Below are positions 27,488 to 36,327 of a DNA stretch of 64,000 nucleotides, one piece after another. Each line of letters opens with the position of its first letter. Position 1 is the stretch's first letter. The DNA comes from Cyanobium gracile PCC 6307 (GTDB lineage: Bacteria > Cyanobacteriota > Cyanobacteriia > PCC-6307 > Cyanobiaceae). Below the pieces are notes generated by a model that saw nothing but the letters and a program-made list of their open reading frames with translations, was not told where the DNA came from and searched no databases. The translations under genes and the position numbers were made by a program. The stretch is taken from contig NC_019675.1 of the NCBI RefSeq assembly GCF_000316515.1, positions 744,001-808,000 of the forward strand, written 5' to 3'.

Positions 27488-28711
27488 CTACGTGGGACGC
27501 ACCAGCACCAGAGGCGTGCGCTCGTTGGCATTGCCGGCGGGGTTGGGCCGCAGGGCCCGCATCAGCAGGGCTTCATCGGTGCCGCCGCTGGCGGCCAGCA
27601 CCTTCACACGCCCCAGGTCGTTGACGTCCACCACCGCCACCGCCACGCCGAGGGCCGCCGCCATCCGCTCGCACCAGGCCGCCGGCTGGTCCGGACCGAG
27701 CACGATCGTCTGGTCGTAGGGGGGCGTGGTGCCGGTGATGTCGTCGATCAGACGCGCCTGCTCGCCCGCCAGCCGATAGAACCAGCCCTTGCTGCCCACC
27801 AGCTTCAGGGCGGTGCCCACCACCCAGGCCCCGAGCACCCGGGCCGGGCCGGACACATCGATCAGGGTCTGGAGGCCGCAGGCCGTCGCCAGGGAGCTGG
27901 TGGGGTGGAACACCCGGCAGAGCAGGCGGGCCAGGAAGGAGGGCTCCACCGTCGAGGGGTGGTGGTAGCGGCCCTGGATCACCGCCAGGGGCGTTTCGCC
28001 GATGGTGAGCACATCACCCGGCTGCAGCAGCCCTGAGGTGTAGCGCTGCAGCACCTCCAGCGGATCGTCGAGCACCCCGAGCAGGTGGGTGCGCACCGGC
28101 AGCACCCGGCAGCGCTCCCCCTCGCGCCAGCCCGGGGCGGATGGGTCGCCCGGTTCCGGCTTCTGCAGCGGCAGCAGGATGCCCTGGCGCCGCTGCAGCC
28201 GGCCGAAGGGGCCGTAGTTCACCCAGTGGATGTCCATCCAGAGGGTGTCGAGCACGCTCTCCAGATCCAGCCCGCCGGGTGCCGTCAGGTTGAGGCGGAT
28301 GTGGGCGGCGGTCGTCTTGCGGCCCTTGATGATGTAGGCGGCCCAGTAGCCATCGGGACGGGCCTCCTCGTCGGGGTGCAGCGGCGTGATGTGCAGCTCG
28401 TGGCGCACCTGGCTGACGTCACTGCGGCCCAGCAGGGTTGGCACCACCGTGATCTCGGGCACCATCACCTCCATGCGGGGGTGGGGGTTGCGGATGTGGA
28501 CCTCGCCGGTGATCTCCAGGCCCTGGGCCCGACGCCGCACCTGGAAGGATCCCGGCAGCAGCTGCAGGGGCGAGGCGGGCCGGAGGCGATGGCGCAGTTC
28601 GAGCACCACCAGCCCAAGGCCGAGGAGCAGCAGCAGGACCAGCAGGCAGGAAACGGGGAACGGCAAGCCGATACGTCGGGGAATGTCCGGCCGGAGCGTA
28701 GATGCGCCCAC
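27488..28711 (-). CDS. membrane-anchored F420-0:gamma-glutamyl ligase-like domain protein
   Basis: A 407-residue protein from GTG 28711 (VGASTLRPDIPRRIG) with an N-terminal anchor (FPVSCLLVLLLLLGLGLVVLEL). A beta-rich region follows (LEITGEVHIRNPHPRMEVMVPEI). The second half resembles the CofE-like family: LQRYTSGLLQPGDVLTIGET, AWVVGTALKLVGSKGWFYRLAG and YDQTIVLGPDQP. Cyanobacteria of this group do not have a clear F420 pathway, so ligase activity on F420 is unlikely and the true role is open. Divergent from phoH with only 40 bp between starts. Confidence 0.78.
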   Translation of the reverse strand: MGASTLRPDIPRRIGLPFPVSCLLVLLLLLGLGLVVLELRHRLRPASPLQLLPGSFQVRRRAQGLEITGEVHIRNPHPRMEVMVPEITVVPTLLGRSDVSQVRHELHITPLHPDEEARPDGYWAAYIIKGRKTTAAHIRLNLTAPGGLDLESVLDTLWMDIHWVNYGPFGRLQRRQGILLPLQKPEPGDPSAPGWREGERCRVLPVRTHLLGVLDDPLEVLQRYTSGLLQPGDVLTIGETPLAVIQGRYHHPSTVEPSFLARLLCRVFHPTSSLATACGLQTLIDVSGPARVLGAWVVGTALKLVGSKGWFYRLAGEQARLIDDITGTTPPYDQTIVLGPDQPAAWCERMAAALGVAVAVVDVNDLGRVKVLAASGGTDEALLMRALRPNPAGNANERTPLVLVRPT

Positions 28712-28751
28712 GGACCTAGCTTCGGCCCCATGGAACCGGCAGGGCACTGGC

Positions 28752-30131
28752 ATGCGCAAGACCTTCGTGCTCGACACCAACGTGTTGCTGCATGACCCCC
28801 AGGCCCTGAACCGGTTCGAGGACAACCAGGTGGTGATCCCGATCGAGGTGGTCGAGGAGATCGACCGCTTCAAGCGGGACCCCTCCGAGAAGGGCCGCAA
28901 TGCACGCCAGGTGTCGCGCCTGCTCGACCAGCTGCGCGAGAAGGGCAACCTGGCCGAAGGCGTGCCCATCGACGACGTCAGCGGCGGCACCCTGAAGGTG
29001 GTGTTCTGCCGCAGCGAGACCCTGAGCCAGCTGCCCCCCGAGCTGAAGGCGGGCAACGGCGACAACAACATCCTGGCCGTGGCCCTGGAGCAGCGCCTGC
29101 AGGAGGTGGTGGGCAGCCAGCCGCCGGTGGTGCTCGTCACGAAGGACACCAACCTGCGCATCAAGGCCGATGCGGTGGGTCTGATCGCCCAGGACTACAC
29201 CACCGACAAGGTGGACATGGCCGACCTCTACCCGGGCTTCTGCGAGCGCTGGGTCGACGCCGATCAGATGGACCGGGTGAAGACCGGTGATGGCCTGCCG
29301 GCGGACGCCATTCCGGAGCAGACGGTGGCCGTCTCGCCGCTGCAGGCGAACGAGGGGGTGACCCTCATCGATCTGGCCCAGCCCGCCCATACCCTGCTGG
29401 CCCGCTACAACGGCCGCACCGGCACCCTGCAGCCGCTGCAGAAGTCACCCAAGGCCAAGATGGGCCGCATCCAGCCCCGGAACCGGGAGCAGTCCTTCGC
29501 CCTCGATCTGCTGCTCGATCCGGCGGTGGCCCTGGTGACCCTGGTGGGCAAGGCCGGCACCGGCAAGACCCTGCTGGCCCTGGCGGCGGGTCTGCACCAG
29601 GTGGCCGACGATCACCTCTACGAACGGCTGCTCGTGACCCGGCCGGTGATCTCCCTGGGCAAGGAGATGGGCTTTCTGCCCGGGGACCTCGAGGAAAAGA
29701 TGGCCCCCTGGATGCAACCGATCGTCGACAACCTCGACTTCCTGCTCGGGGGCGACGAAGGCCAGCCCGCACGCGGCGGCCACCGCCCGCCCCGCAGCAA
29801 CTGGAGCGACCTCAAGGGCATGGGCCTGCTGGAAGTGGAGGCGATCAGCTACATCCGCGGCCGCTCGATCCCCCGCCAGTTCATGGTGGTGGACGAGGCC
29901 CAGAACCTCACCCCCCATGAGGTGAAGACGATCGTCACCCGGGTGGGGGAAGGCACCAAGATCGTCCTCACCGGCGACCCCTACCAGATCGACAATCCCT
30001 ACGTGGATGCGGAGAGCAACGGGCTCACCTGGCTGGTGGAACGCTTCAAGGGCCAGCTGCTCTCCGGCCACATCACCCTGATGCGGGGCGAACGCTCCGA
30101 GCTTGCCGAACTGGCGGCGAACCTGCTGTGA
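28752..30131 (+). CDS. phoH: PhoH-like protein with N-terminal PIN domain
   Basis: A 459-residue protein combining a PIN ribonuclease domain (RKTFVLDTNVLLHD, acidic residues in EVVEEIDRFKRD and LVTKDTNLRIKA) with a PhoH ATPase/helicase domain. Walker A is GKAGTGKT near residue 265 and Walker B is VVDEAQN near 378, with TGDPYQIDNPY at sensor I. This is the PhoH2/YlaK type, described as sequence-specific RNA helicase plus RNase. It is not necessarily phosphate-regulated, and I see no Pho box in the short upstream gap. Confidence 0.93.
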   Translation: MRKTFVLDTNVLLHDPQALNRFEDNQVVIPIEVVEEIDRFKRDPSEKGRNARQVSRLLDQLREKGNLAEGVPIDDVSGGTLKVVFCRSETLSQLPPELKAGNGDNNILAVALEQRLQEVVGSQPPVVLVTKDTNLRIKADAVGLIAQDYTTDKVDMADLYPGFCERWVDADQMDRVKTGDGLPADAIPEQTVAVSPLQANEGVTLIDLAQPAHTLLARYNGRTGTLQPLQKSPKAKMGRIQPRNREQSFALDLLLDPAVALVTLVGKAGTGKTLLALAAGLHQVADDHLYERLLVTRPVISLGKEMGFLPGDLEEKMAPWMQPIVDNLDFLLGGDEGQPARGGHRPPRSNWSDLKGMGLLEVEAISYIRGRSIPRQFMVVDEAQNLTPHEVKTIVTRVGEGTKIVLTGDPYQIDNPYVDAESNGLTWLVERFKGQLLSGHITLMRGERSELAELAANLL

Positions 30132-30263
30132 ATCTCGCGCCCAGAGTCAGCAACCAGAGTGATCCAGAGGAGGTGGCGCCGTTGGTGGCAATGCGCAACC
30201 GGGCGGGATGGGCCTAGCGGCCGCTGCCCGCATCTCAGCCAAGCCCCCCTCCAAGCAGCAGCG

Positions 30264-30716
30264 TCAGAGGTAGCAGGTGACGAGACCATTCTGGCCAACG
30301 ATGAACAAGGCAGAACTGGTCCAACGGGATGCCACTGAAGAAAGACATCTCACCCCCGTTGCATCGCCACTCCAACTTCGACTAAAGAAAACAATTTGCC
30401 GAGTTCCGTCACAGGTGAATGCGTTACCGGAGCGAGGCTCCGTCCCCTCAGTAGGTATCCTGGAGATCATCCCGACAGCACAGTTTTTGGCGATTCCCAG
30501 TGATTCGCCGATGCTCGCGCCAGCCTCCGCAGAACTTCTGGCGCGAAGGTAGTTCGGCAACACCACTGCAGATATCGTTCCCACGATTGACACAACTACC
30601 ATCAGCTCAAGAAGGGTAAAACCCGTTCTTACAGGAGCTGGCCATCCTCTAGCCTGCCGTTGGTACGAGGGAGGAAAGAATCGTCGACGTCGAAAGGGAG
30701 AGGAAGGGTTAGGCAT
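30264..30716 (-). CDS. type IV pilin-like protein
   Basis: A 150-residue prepilin. A 32-residue basic leader ends at TG, then FTLLELMVVVSIVGTISAVVLPNYLRAR. This fits PilD cleavage after Gly with Phe+1 and Glu+5. The remainder has two Cys-containing regions (KNCAVGMIS, FTCDGTRQ, GVRCLSS, VTCYL) that may form the D-loop disulfide of major pilins. The matching peptidase gene is at 9775-10626. Surrounding DNA is noticeably lower in GC than the rest, which suggests transfer or fast evolution. It may be a pilus or competence pseudopilin. Confidence 0.85.
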   Translation of the reverse strand: MPNPSSPFRRRRFFPPSYQRQARGWPAPVRTGFTLLELMVVVSIVGTISAVVLPNYLRARSSAEAGASIGESLGIAKNCAVGMISRIPTEGTEPRSGNAFTCDGTRQIVFFSRSWSGDATGVRCLSSVASRWTSSALFIVGQNGLVTCYL

Positions 30717-30929
30717 GGATGCGATCAGAGCCCCAGAGGAGCAGCGGCACAGAAATTATGTTGAAAGATAAGCTATTGCAGGCTTTGTTGCGGGGATCAT
30801 TCACTCATTCGACCTCTCCAGAAAGGGCGGCATTGATGTTTGATAACCACGTGGACAAACTACCCAATCAAATGGGCGTCTTCAAGCCCAGGCCCGGTTC
30901 AGCCCTTCGGCCAGGGACGTGCGGGACCC
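30717..30929. other. lower-GC intergenic region upstream of the pilin gene
   Basis: About 210 bp with relatively AT-rich sequence, likely containing the pilin promoter on the minus strand and the fumC 3' end flank. A 77-codon plus-strand frame starting at 30719 runs into fumC antisense and has no recognisable features, so I do not call it. Confidence 0.4.
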
Positions 30930-32309
30930 TCACACCATCTGCTCGGGCCTGACGAGGCGGTCGAACTCCTCCCCGCTGATCTCGCCCAGCACCAGGGCCG
31001 CCTCCCGCAGGCTGAGCCGGTGCTCGTGGGCATGGCGGGCGATGGCACAGGCCCGGTCGTAGCCGATCGCCGGTGTCAGGGCCGTCACCAACATCAGGCT
31101 GCGATCCCGCATGGCTTCGATGTGGGCCACATCGGCCTGCAGGCCCTCGATGCAGAGTTCCCGGAACGTGCCGCAGCTCCCCCCCAGCAGGTCGATGCTT
31201 TCCAGCAGGTTGTGGGCGATCAGGGGCTTGAACACATTCAGCTCAAAGTTCCCCTGGCTGGCCGCCATCTGGACGGCGGTGTTGTTGCCCATCACCTGCA
31301 CGGCCACCATGGTGAGGCTCTCGCACTGGGTGGGGTTCACCTTGCCGGGCATGATGCTGGAGCCTGGTTCGTTCTCCGGCAGCACCAGTTCACCCAGGCC
31401 GCAGCGGGGCCCGCTCGCCAGCCAGCGGATGTCGTTGGCGATCTTCATCAGGCTGCCCGCCAGAACGGTGAGCGCCCCGTGGGCCGCCGCCAGGCCCTCC
31501 TGGCCCGCAAGGGCCTGGAACTTGTCGGGGGCACTGGTGAAGGGCAGGCCGATGCGCTCCGCCAGCCGGGAGGCCACCGCCTCACCGAAGCCCGCCGGCG
31601 CATTGAGCCCTGTGCCCACGGCCGTGCCGCCGATGGCCAGCTGCAGCACCTGGGGCAGGGTCGCCCGCAGGCCCGCCAGCCCCAGCTCCAGCTGGGAGGC
31701 GTAGCCGCCGAACTCCTGGCCCAGGCTCAGGGGCACCGCATCCTGCAGGTGGGTGCGACCGATCTTGATCAGGCCGGCGTAGGCCTCCGCCTTCTGGCGC
31801 AGGGCGGTAATCAGGGCCTCCAGGCTGGGGATCAGCCGCTGATGCAGCGCGATCGCCACCGCCATGTGCATGGCGGCTGGGAAGGTGTCGTTGCTCGACT
31901 GGCTGAGGTTGACGTGGTCGTTCGGGTGCACCGGCACCTTGCTGCCCAGCACGCCGCCGGCGGCGGCGATCGCCCGGTTGGCGATCACCTCATTGACGTT
32001 CATGTTGGTCTGGGTACCCGACCCGGTCTGCCAGACCCGCAGCGGGAACTCGCCATCGAGCCGGCCCTGGCTCACCTCCTCGGCGGCGGCCACGATCAGG
32101 CCTGCGAGCTGCGGGCTCAGCACCCCACGGGCCGCGTTCACCTCGGCGCAGGCGGCCTTGAGCTGGCCGAAGGCTTGCACCACCGCGATCGGCATCGGCG
32201 CGCCGAAGGGGAAGTTGCGCAGGGAACGCTGGGTCTGGGCGCCCCAGTAGTGCTCAGCCGGCACCTCCACCGGGCCGAGGCTATCGGTTTCGGTGCGGGT
32301 GGACGGCAT
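30930..32309 (-). CDS. fumC: class II fumarate hydratase
   Basis: Iron-independent fumarase interconverting fumarate and (S)-malate. The 459-residue protein starts MPSTRTETDSLGPVEVPAEHYWGAQTQRSL (beginning in two parts: MPSTRTETDSLGPV, then the YWGAQTQRS motif). It has GSGTQTNMNVNEV, the catalytic His segment GRTHLQDAVP, and the signature loop GSSIMPGKVNPTQCE. The length is standard. Its start overlaps the stop of the exported thylakoid-protein gene, so the two are coupled. Confidence 0.96.
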   Translation of the reverse strand: MPSTRTETDSLGPVEVPAEHYWGAQTQRSLRNFPFGAPMPIAVVQAFGQLKAACAEVNAARGVLSPQLAGLIVAAAEEVSQGRLDGEFPLRVWQTGSGTQTNMNVNEVIANRAIAAAGGVLGSKVPVHPNDHVNLSQSSNDTFPAAMHMAVAIALHQRLIPSLEALITALRQKAEAYAGLIKIGRTHLQDAVPLSLGQEFGGYASQLELGLAGLRATLPQVLQLAIGGTAVGTGLNAPAGFGEAVASRLAERIGLPFTSAPDKFQALAGQEGLAAAHGALTVLAGSLMKIANDIRWLASGPRCGLGELVLPENEPGSSIMPGKVNPTQCESLTMVAVQVMGNNTAVQMAASQGNFELNVFKPLIAHNLLESIDLLGGSCGTFRELCIEGLQADVAHIEAMRDRSLMLVTALTPAIGYDRACAIARHAHEHRLSLREAALVLGEISGEEFDRLVRPEQMV

Positions 32310-32902
32310 CAGCGGGACGCCACCACTTCGCTGTTGAGTTCGTTGAAGCTCAAGGTGGCGCTGTTCCCCGAGCCCGGAGCCATCGGAATGCCGGTGGCGT
32401 CGCTCACGGCCGTGTTGATGGCATCGACGCTCACCTGACCGTGGCGATCGAAGACGACGCGGCCGGTGCTGTCGATCACCACCACCTGGGGAATCAGGCC
32501 GTCCCAGTAGTGGGCGGGATCGGCTGTGCCGCCATCGGGCCGGTTCTGGAGCGGATCGGTGACCAAGGGGATCAGGTCGACGGCATTGCCCCAGACTCGC
32601 TGCAGCTCCGACACCACCGGAGAGAACTGCTTGCTGACGCTGCTGTCGTCGAGGTAATAGACGAGCACCGCCACCCGATGCTCCTCGAGGGACTGGGCCA
32701 GGCTGCTGCGGGGCGGCACCAGGGAGCCGTTGCCGGCGTAAAGGGCGAAGATGTTGCCGTCGTAGCGGTCGTTCTCGAGGCTGGCCGCCGCCTCGCCCGG
32801 CGCCCAGAGCAGCCCCAGCACCACGGTCAGCAGCAGGGCCCAGAGGCCGGCGAGGGGCCGGGAGCGCGAACGGAGCAAGGGGAAGCGGGCAGGTGGGCTC
32901 AT
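32309..32902 (-). CDS. thylakoid membrane photosystem I accumulation factor-like, thioredoxin-fold protein
   Basis: A 197-residue protein with an N-terminal hydrophobic segment (LAGLWALLLTVVLGLLWAPG, then EAAAS) and a thioredoxin-like body. Diagnostic stretches are SLENDRYDGNIFALYAGNG, VAVLVYYLDDSS and LIPQVVVIDSTGRVVFD. No CxxC motif is present, so disulfide exchange is not expected. The pattern matches cyanobacterial proteins annotated as PSI accumulation factors; I rely on memory of the family, not a search. ATG 32902 (MSPPARF) was preferred over one seven codons upstream. Confidence 0.75.
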   Translation of the reverse strand: MSPPARFPLLRSRSRPLAGLWALLLTVVLGLLWAPGEAAASLENDRYDGNIFALYAGNGSLVPPRSSLAQSLEEHRVAVLVYYLDDSSVSKQFSPVVSELQRVWGNAVDLIPLVTDPLQNRPDGGTADPAHYWDGLIPQVVVIDSTGRVVFDRHGQVSVDAINTAVSDATGIPMAPGSGNSATLSFNELNSEVVASR

Positions 32903-32924
32903 TGTGCCGTGGTACCCGACCACC

Positions 32925-34613
32925 TCAGCTGCGGTTGAGGCTGCGGCCCATGCCCTGGACGATGCCCCGACCCACCAGGCCGATCGCCCGGCCGAGCACC
33001 TGGGTCAGGAGGACAACCAGCAGATCGCCGAGGCGTTTGAGCAGGCTGCGGAGCTGGGGGCCCAGGGCATCCCGCGCCTCCAGGGCCAGGGTGACCGCCT
33101 GCTGCACCCAGCCCAGCTGGCGCAGCTCGGCATCGCGGGGCTCGGTGAGATCCACGCAGTCGATTGCGCCGTCGCCCAAACGGAACAGGGGGCGGCGGCT
33201 CTCGTAGAGGTGGATGGGGCGCTCGAACCAGCTTGTCCAGCGCTGCTGGGCATTGAGCTGGTTGCGCAGCCGTTCCAGGTTGCGGGTGGCGAGCAGTTCG
33301 GGGCGCAGCAGGTACCGGCGCAGTTCGGGCCAATCGGCGCAGGCCGCCAGCACCTCGGCGCTGATCAGCTCGGCGCTGCGCACCAGCCAGTTGCTGAGCA
33401 GCAGCTCCAGATACAGGACCGCCTGGGGCTCATCCGGCGCCACCAGACGGCCATCCACCAGAAGGGGGCGCGCCTGCAGCAGCGGGCTGAGCATGACGGC
33501 GGGATCGGGCAGCTCGAGATCGTCGGCGTCGAGGCTGCTGCGGTGCAGGAGGGTCTCGGCCACCGGGCAGAGCCGGCCCTCCATGGGCAGCTGCACGTAG
33601 GACCCGGCCATGGAGCGCAGGGCCTGCTGACGCAGCTCTGGCTGGAGTTCCTTCCAGAGCCGCTCCAGCTGCTCGCCGCGGGGATCGTCCTGGAGCAGGC
33701 GCTGGCGCAGCCGGTCGAACTGCTCCAGCAGCCCCAGCAGCAGGTCGCTGCGGCGGGAGGCATGGAGGCCGTCGAGGGCCAGCATCTGGCCGCTGTTGTT
33801 GCTGGGGTCGGCGGCGGCGGCCTCCGTGAGCCGGCCCCGCAGAGCCTCCCAGAGCCCTTCGGCGGTGCGTTGCCGCAGGGTGATCGCCACCCCGTGGGCC
33901 GGTGTGTCGGTCGAGCCGCTGTCCGGGGCGACGGGCGTGCTGGGCGCCCCGCCCTGGCCATCGAGGGTCTGGCCCCAGGCCAGACTGACGGGCCCCCAGA
34001 GCCAGAGCAGCAGGCGCCGGGCCAGCCGCAGCTCCCGCACCCGGCCCTGCAGGAGCAGCAACGGCAGCAGGTCGACCGGCGGCGGATCCAGCAGGCGCAG
34101 GCAGAGGCGGAGTTCGGCATCGATCTGCTGCAGGCCGCTCAGCAGCAGCCACTGGCCCAGGCCCATCGGCACCGAGGGGCCGGGCTCCTCGCCCCGTCGC
34201 GTCGCGGCAATGGCCAGCACCCGGCCGCCGGCCAGCAGGGTGGTAACCGCCTGCCGCAGGCTCTCGGCATCAGCCTGCTCGATCAGCCCCTGAGCCGGCA
34301 GCTGCAGCAGGAGATCGCTGCCGTAGGGGTGGGTCGCGGGCAGCAGCAGCAGCAGCGGCGCCGGGTGCCAGCGCTCCAGCAGCCGGCGGCTTTCGGCGTC
34401 GAGGGCCTGGGGTTCGGGCAGGCTGCCGAGGCACCAGAGGACGAGCTGGGGTGCCCCCTGGAGCTCCTCGGGGCCGACCACCCGGCAACCGCCCCAGCCG
34501 TCGGGATCCGCATCGGAATCGGCAGCCTCCAGCCAGCTGGTGAGGCCGGCGCGCTCGAGGGGGTCAGCGAACAGCAGCAGCTGGGGCACGGGCCGTGCTG
34601 GACGTCGTCCCAC
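32925..34613 (-). CDS. DUF3685 family protein
   Basis: A 562-residue Leu/Arg-rich protein of a family confined to cyanobacteria and chloroplasts. The first 130 residues resemble a response-regulator-like fold (PQLLLFADPLERAGLTSWLEA). The long helical middle contains LLLGLLEQFDRLRQRLLQDD. The C-terminus has the conserved RPIHLYESRRPLFRLGDG and a hydrophobic tail (LLKRLGDLLVVLLTQVLG). Function unknown. It lies between the Fur-type regulator and the PSI factor-like gene on the same strand. Confidence 0.82.
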   Translation of the reverse strand: MGRRPARPVPQLLLFADPLERAGLTSWLEAADSDADPDGWGGCRVVGPEELQGAPQLVLWCLGSLPEPQALDAESRRLLERWHPAPLLLLLPATHPYGSDLLLQLPAQGLIEQADAESLRQAVTTLLAGGRVLAIAATRRGEEPGPSVPMGLGQWLLLSGLQQIDAELRLCLRLLDPPPVDLLPLLLLQGRVRELRLARRLLLWLWGPVSLAWGQTLDGQGGAPSTPVAPDSGSTDTPAHGVAITLRQRTAEGLWEALRGRLTEAAAADPSNNSGQMLALDGLHASRRSDLLLGLLEQFDRLRQRLLQDDPRGEQLERLWKELQPELRQQALRSMAGSYVQLPMEGRLCPVAETLLHRSSLDADDLELPDPAVMLSPLLQARPLLVDGRLVAPDEPQAVLYLELLLSNWLVRSAELISAEVLAACADWPELRRYLLRPELLATRNLERLRNQLNAQQRWTSWFERPIHLYESRRPLFRLGDGAIDCVDLTEPRDAELRQLGWVQQAVTLALEARDALGPQLRSLLKRLGDLLVVLLTQVLGRAIGLVGRGIVQGMGRSLNRS

Positions 34614-34676
34614 GTTGCCAGAGAAGGAATGGCCCGACCTTAACCAAGGCGCCGGGCTTTCTCCAGTGCCAACGCT

Positions 34677-35171
34677 TCAGGAGGGGCGGGGGCGACCCGA
34701 GAGATGCAGGGTGTACGACTCGATCGCAAAGCCCGTCTGCTCCTCGATCTGCCGGAGTAGATGGTCGGGGAGGAGAACGTCGAGGTCGTGAATGGCGCCG
34801 GACTGGGTGCAGGTCAGATGGCTGTGGGGATCGGCGCGGTAGCCATAGAGACGGCCACTGGCCCGCTCGATGCACTCGATCACCCCGGCCGATTGCAGCG
34901 CCTCGAGATTCTGATAGACGGAGGTGTGGCCGATGTGGCGTCCCTGGTTGTTGAGCTTGTCGAAGATGTCGCGGGCGGAGAGATGGCTCTTCTCGTCCCA
35001 GAGAAGATCCAGCACCATGCGCCGCTGGCGGCTCAGCCGCATGCCCAGCTCCCGGCAGCGCTGGTAGACCTCCTCCACATGGGACGGGGCCGTGGCCACC
35101 GCATGGCGATCACCGGCCTCGCCACGGCGGCCCGAGGCCGCGGAGGATGCGGTGGTCGTGGGGATAGGCAA
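34677..35171 (-). CDS. Fur-family transcriptional regulator
   Basis: A 164-residue Fur/PerR/Zur-type repressor. The winged helix reads RLSRQRRMVLDLLWDEKSHL, SARDIFDKLNNQG and HTSVYQNLEALQSAGVIE. The dimerisation half has YGYRADPHSHLTCTQSGAIHD. The second Cys of the usual CxxC (CTQCG) is Ser, and no C-terminal CxxC follows, so the structural zinc site is missing. Two Fur-family regulated systems lie elsewhere in the window (feoA/feoB and ferritin). Which metal or peroxide it senses cannot be fixed from sequence. Basic N-terminal extension of about 30 residues. Confidence 0.88.
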   Translation of the reverse strand: MPIPTTTASSAASGRRGEAGDRHAVATAPSHVEEVYQRCRELGMRLSRQRRMVLDLLWDEKSHLSARDIFDKLNNQGRHIGHTSVYQNLEALQSAGVIECIERASGRLYGYRADPHSHLTCTQSGAIHDLDVLLPDHLLRQIEEQTGFAIESYTLHLSGRPRPS

Positions 35172-35254
35172 ACGTTGCCGCGGAACACATTGGCTCTGTT
35201 ATAGGGCAGTTGCCCGATCATCGGCATGAACGCCACAGCGGCGGCCGGCCTGCC

Positions 35255-36016
35255 TCAGGCGATCGGCAGCCGCAGCGGATCCTGGAGCCGACCGTCACCG
35301 AGGGCCTGCAGCGCCTCGGCCAGCTCCACCCTTCCGTCGTAGAGGGCCCGTCCCACGATCACCCCCTCCACGCCGAGGGGTTCGAGACTCAGCAGGCTGA
35401 GCAGGTCGGTGAGGCTGCCCACACCGCCTGAGGCGATCACCGGCAGGGAGGTGGCCTGGGCCATGGCTCGCAGGGCCGCCAGGTTGGGGCCCTCCAGGGT
35501 GCCGTCGGTGGCGATGTCGGTGCTGATGATCGCCGCCACGCCGGTGCCCTCCAGGCTGGCGGCCAGGGCCGTCGCCTCCACCGTGCTCTGCTCGATCCAG
35601 CCGCGGGTGGCCACCTTGCCCTCATTGGCATCGATCCCCACCACGATCCGGCCCGGGTGACGGGCCGCCAGGTCCCGCACCAGGGCCGGGTTCTCCACGG
35701 CGACCGTGCCCAGGATCACCCGGTCCACACCCCAGCCCAGCAGCTGTTCGGCCCGCTCCGCCGTTCGCACCCCTCCCCCCAGCTGCACCGGGATCTCCAG
35801 GGCCGCAGCGATGGCCTGCACGGCGCCGTCGTTGCGGGGTTCGCCGCTCCGGGCGCCGTCGAGATCGACCAGATGCAGTCGCGTGGCCCCCTGGCGCTGC
35901 CACTCACGGGCCTGGGCCACCGGATCGTCGCTGAAGCGGGTGACGCGGCCGTAGTCGCCCTGATGCAGTCGCACGCAATGCCCGTCGAGCAGATCGATGG
36001 CGGGAATGACTTGCAT
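35255..36016 (-). CDS. hisA: 1-(5-phosphoribosyl)-5-[(5-phosphoribosylamino)methylideneamino]imidazole-4-carboxamide isomerase
   Basis: Amadori isomerase of histidine synthesis. The 253-residue TIM barrel begins [21 protein letters not shown] with the first catalytic Asp. It also has [10 protein letters not shown], the phosphate-binding [11 protein letters not shown], the second catalytic Asp in [14 protein letters not shown], and [11 protein letters not shown]. The ATG at 36016 gives the family N-terminus; a 14-residue longer frame was rejected. Confidence 0.95.
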   Translation of the reverse strand: MQVIPAIDLLDGHCVRLHQGDYGRVTRFSDDPVAQAREWQRQGATRLHLVDLDGARSGEPRNDGAVQAIAAALEIPVQLGGGVRTAERAEQLLGWGVDRVILGTVAVENPALVRDLAARHPGRIVVGIDANEGKVATRGWIEQSTVEATALAASLEGTGVAAIISTDIATDGTLEGPNLAALRAMAQATSLPVIASGGVGSLTDLLSLLSLEPLGVEGVIVGRALYDGRVELAEALQALGDGRLQDPLRLPIA

Positions 36017-36084
36017 GGAAAGGAGGACAATGCCGCTGTCGGCTCCATCCTGTGCCATGACGCTGCCCGGATGATGCGGACCTG

Positions 36085-36327
36085 ATGGCCCCCACCCCTC
36101 CCGACCTCGCCGCTCCCGACCTCGCCCCGGACGACTGGCGCCGCCTCAGGGACGCACTCCGCTACCAGGGCCGCGATCTGCATCACCGCTCCTACGCGGT
36201 GGATTCGCGGCGCCGGGAACTGCTCTGGGAGGAGATGGACCGCTGCCTGGCTCTGGCCGATCGCATCGAGCGGCATCTCGAAGTCGTCGGCGCACTCGAC
36301 GCACTCGACGGGGCCGATGCGGGCTGA
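36085..36327 (+). CDS. small helical protein of unknown function
   Basis: An 80-residue protein starting [18 protein letters not shown]. After a Pro/Asp-rich lead it is predicted helical and charged ([40 protein letters not shown]). It overlaps the next gene by 11 bp, supporting co-translation. No known family recognised. Confidence 0.65.
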   Translation: MAPTPPDLAAPDLAPDDWRRLRDALRYQGRDLHHRSYAVDSRRRELLWEEMDRCLALADRIERHLEVVGALDALDGADAG

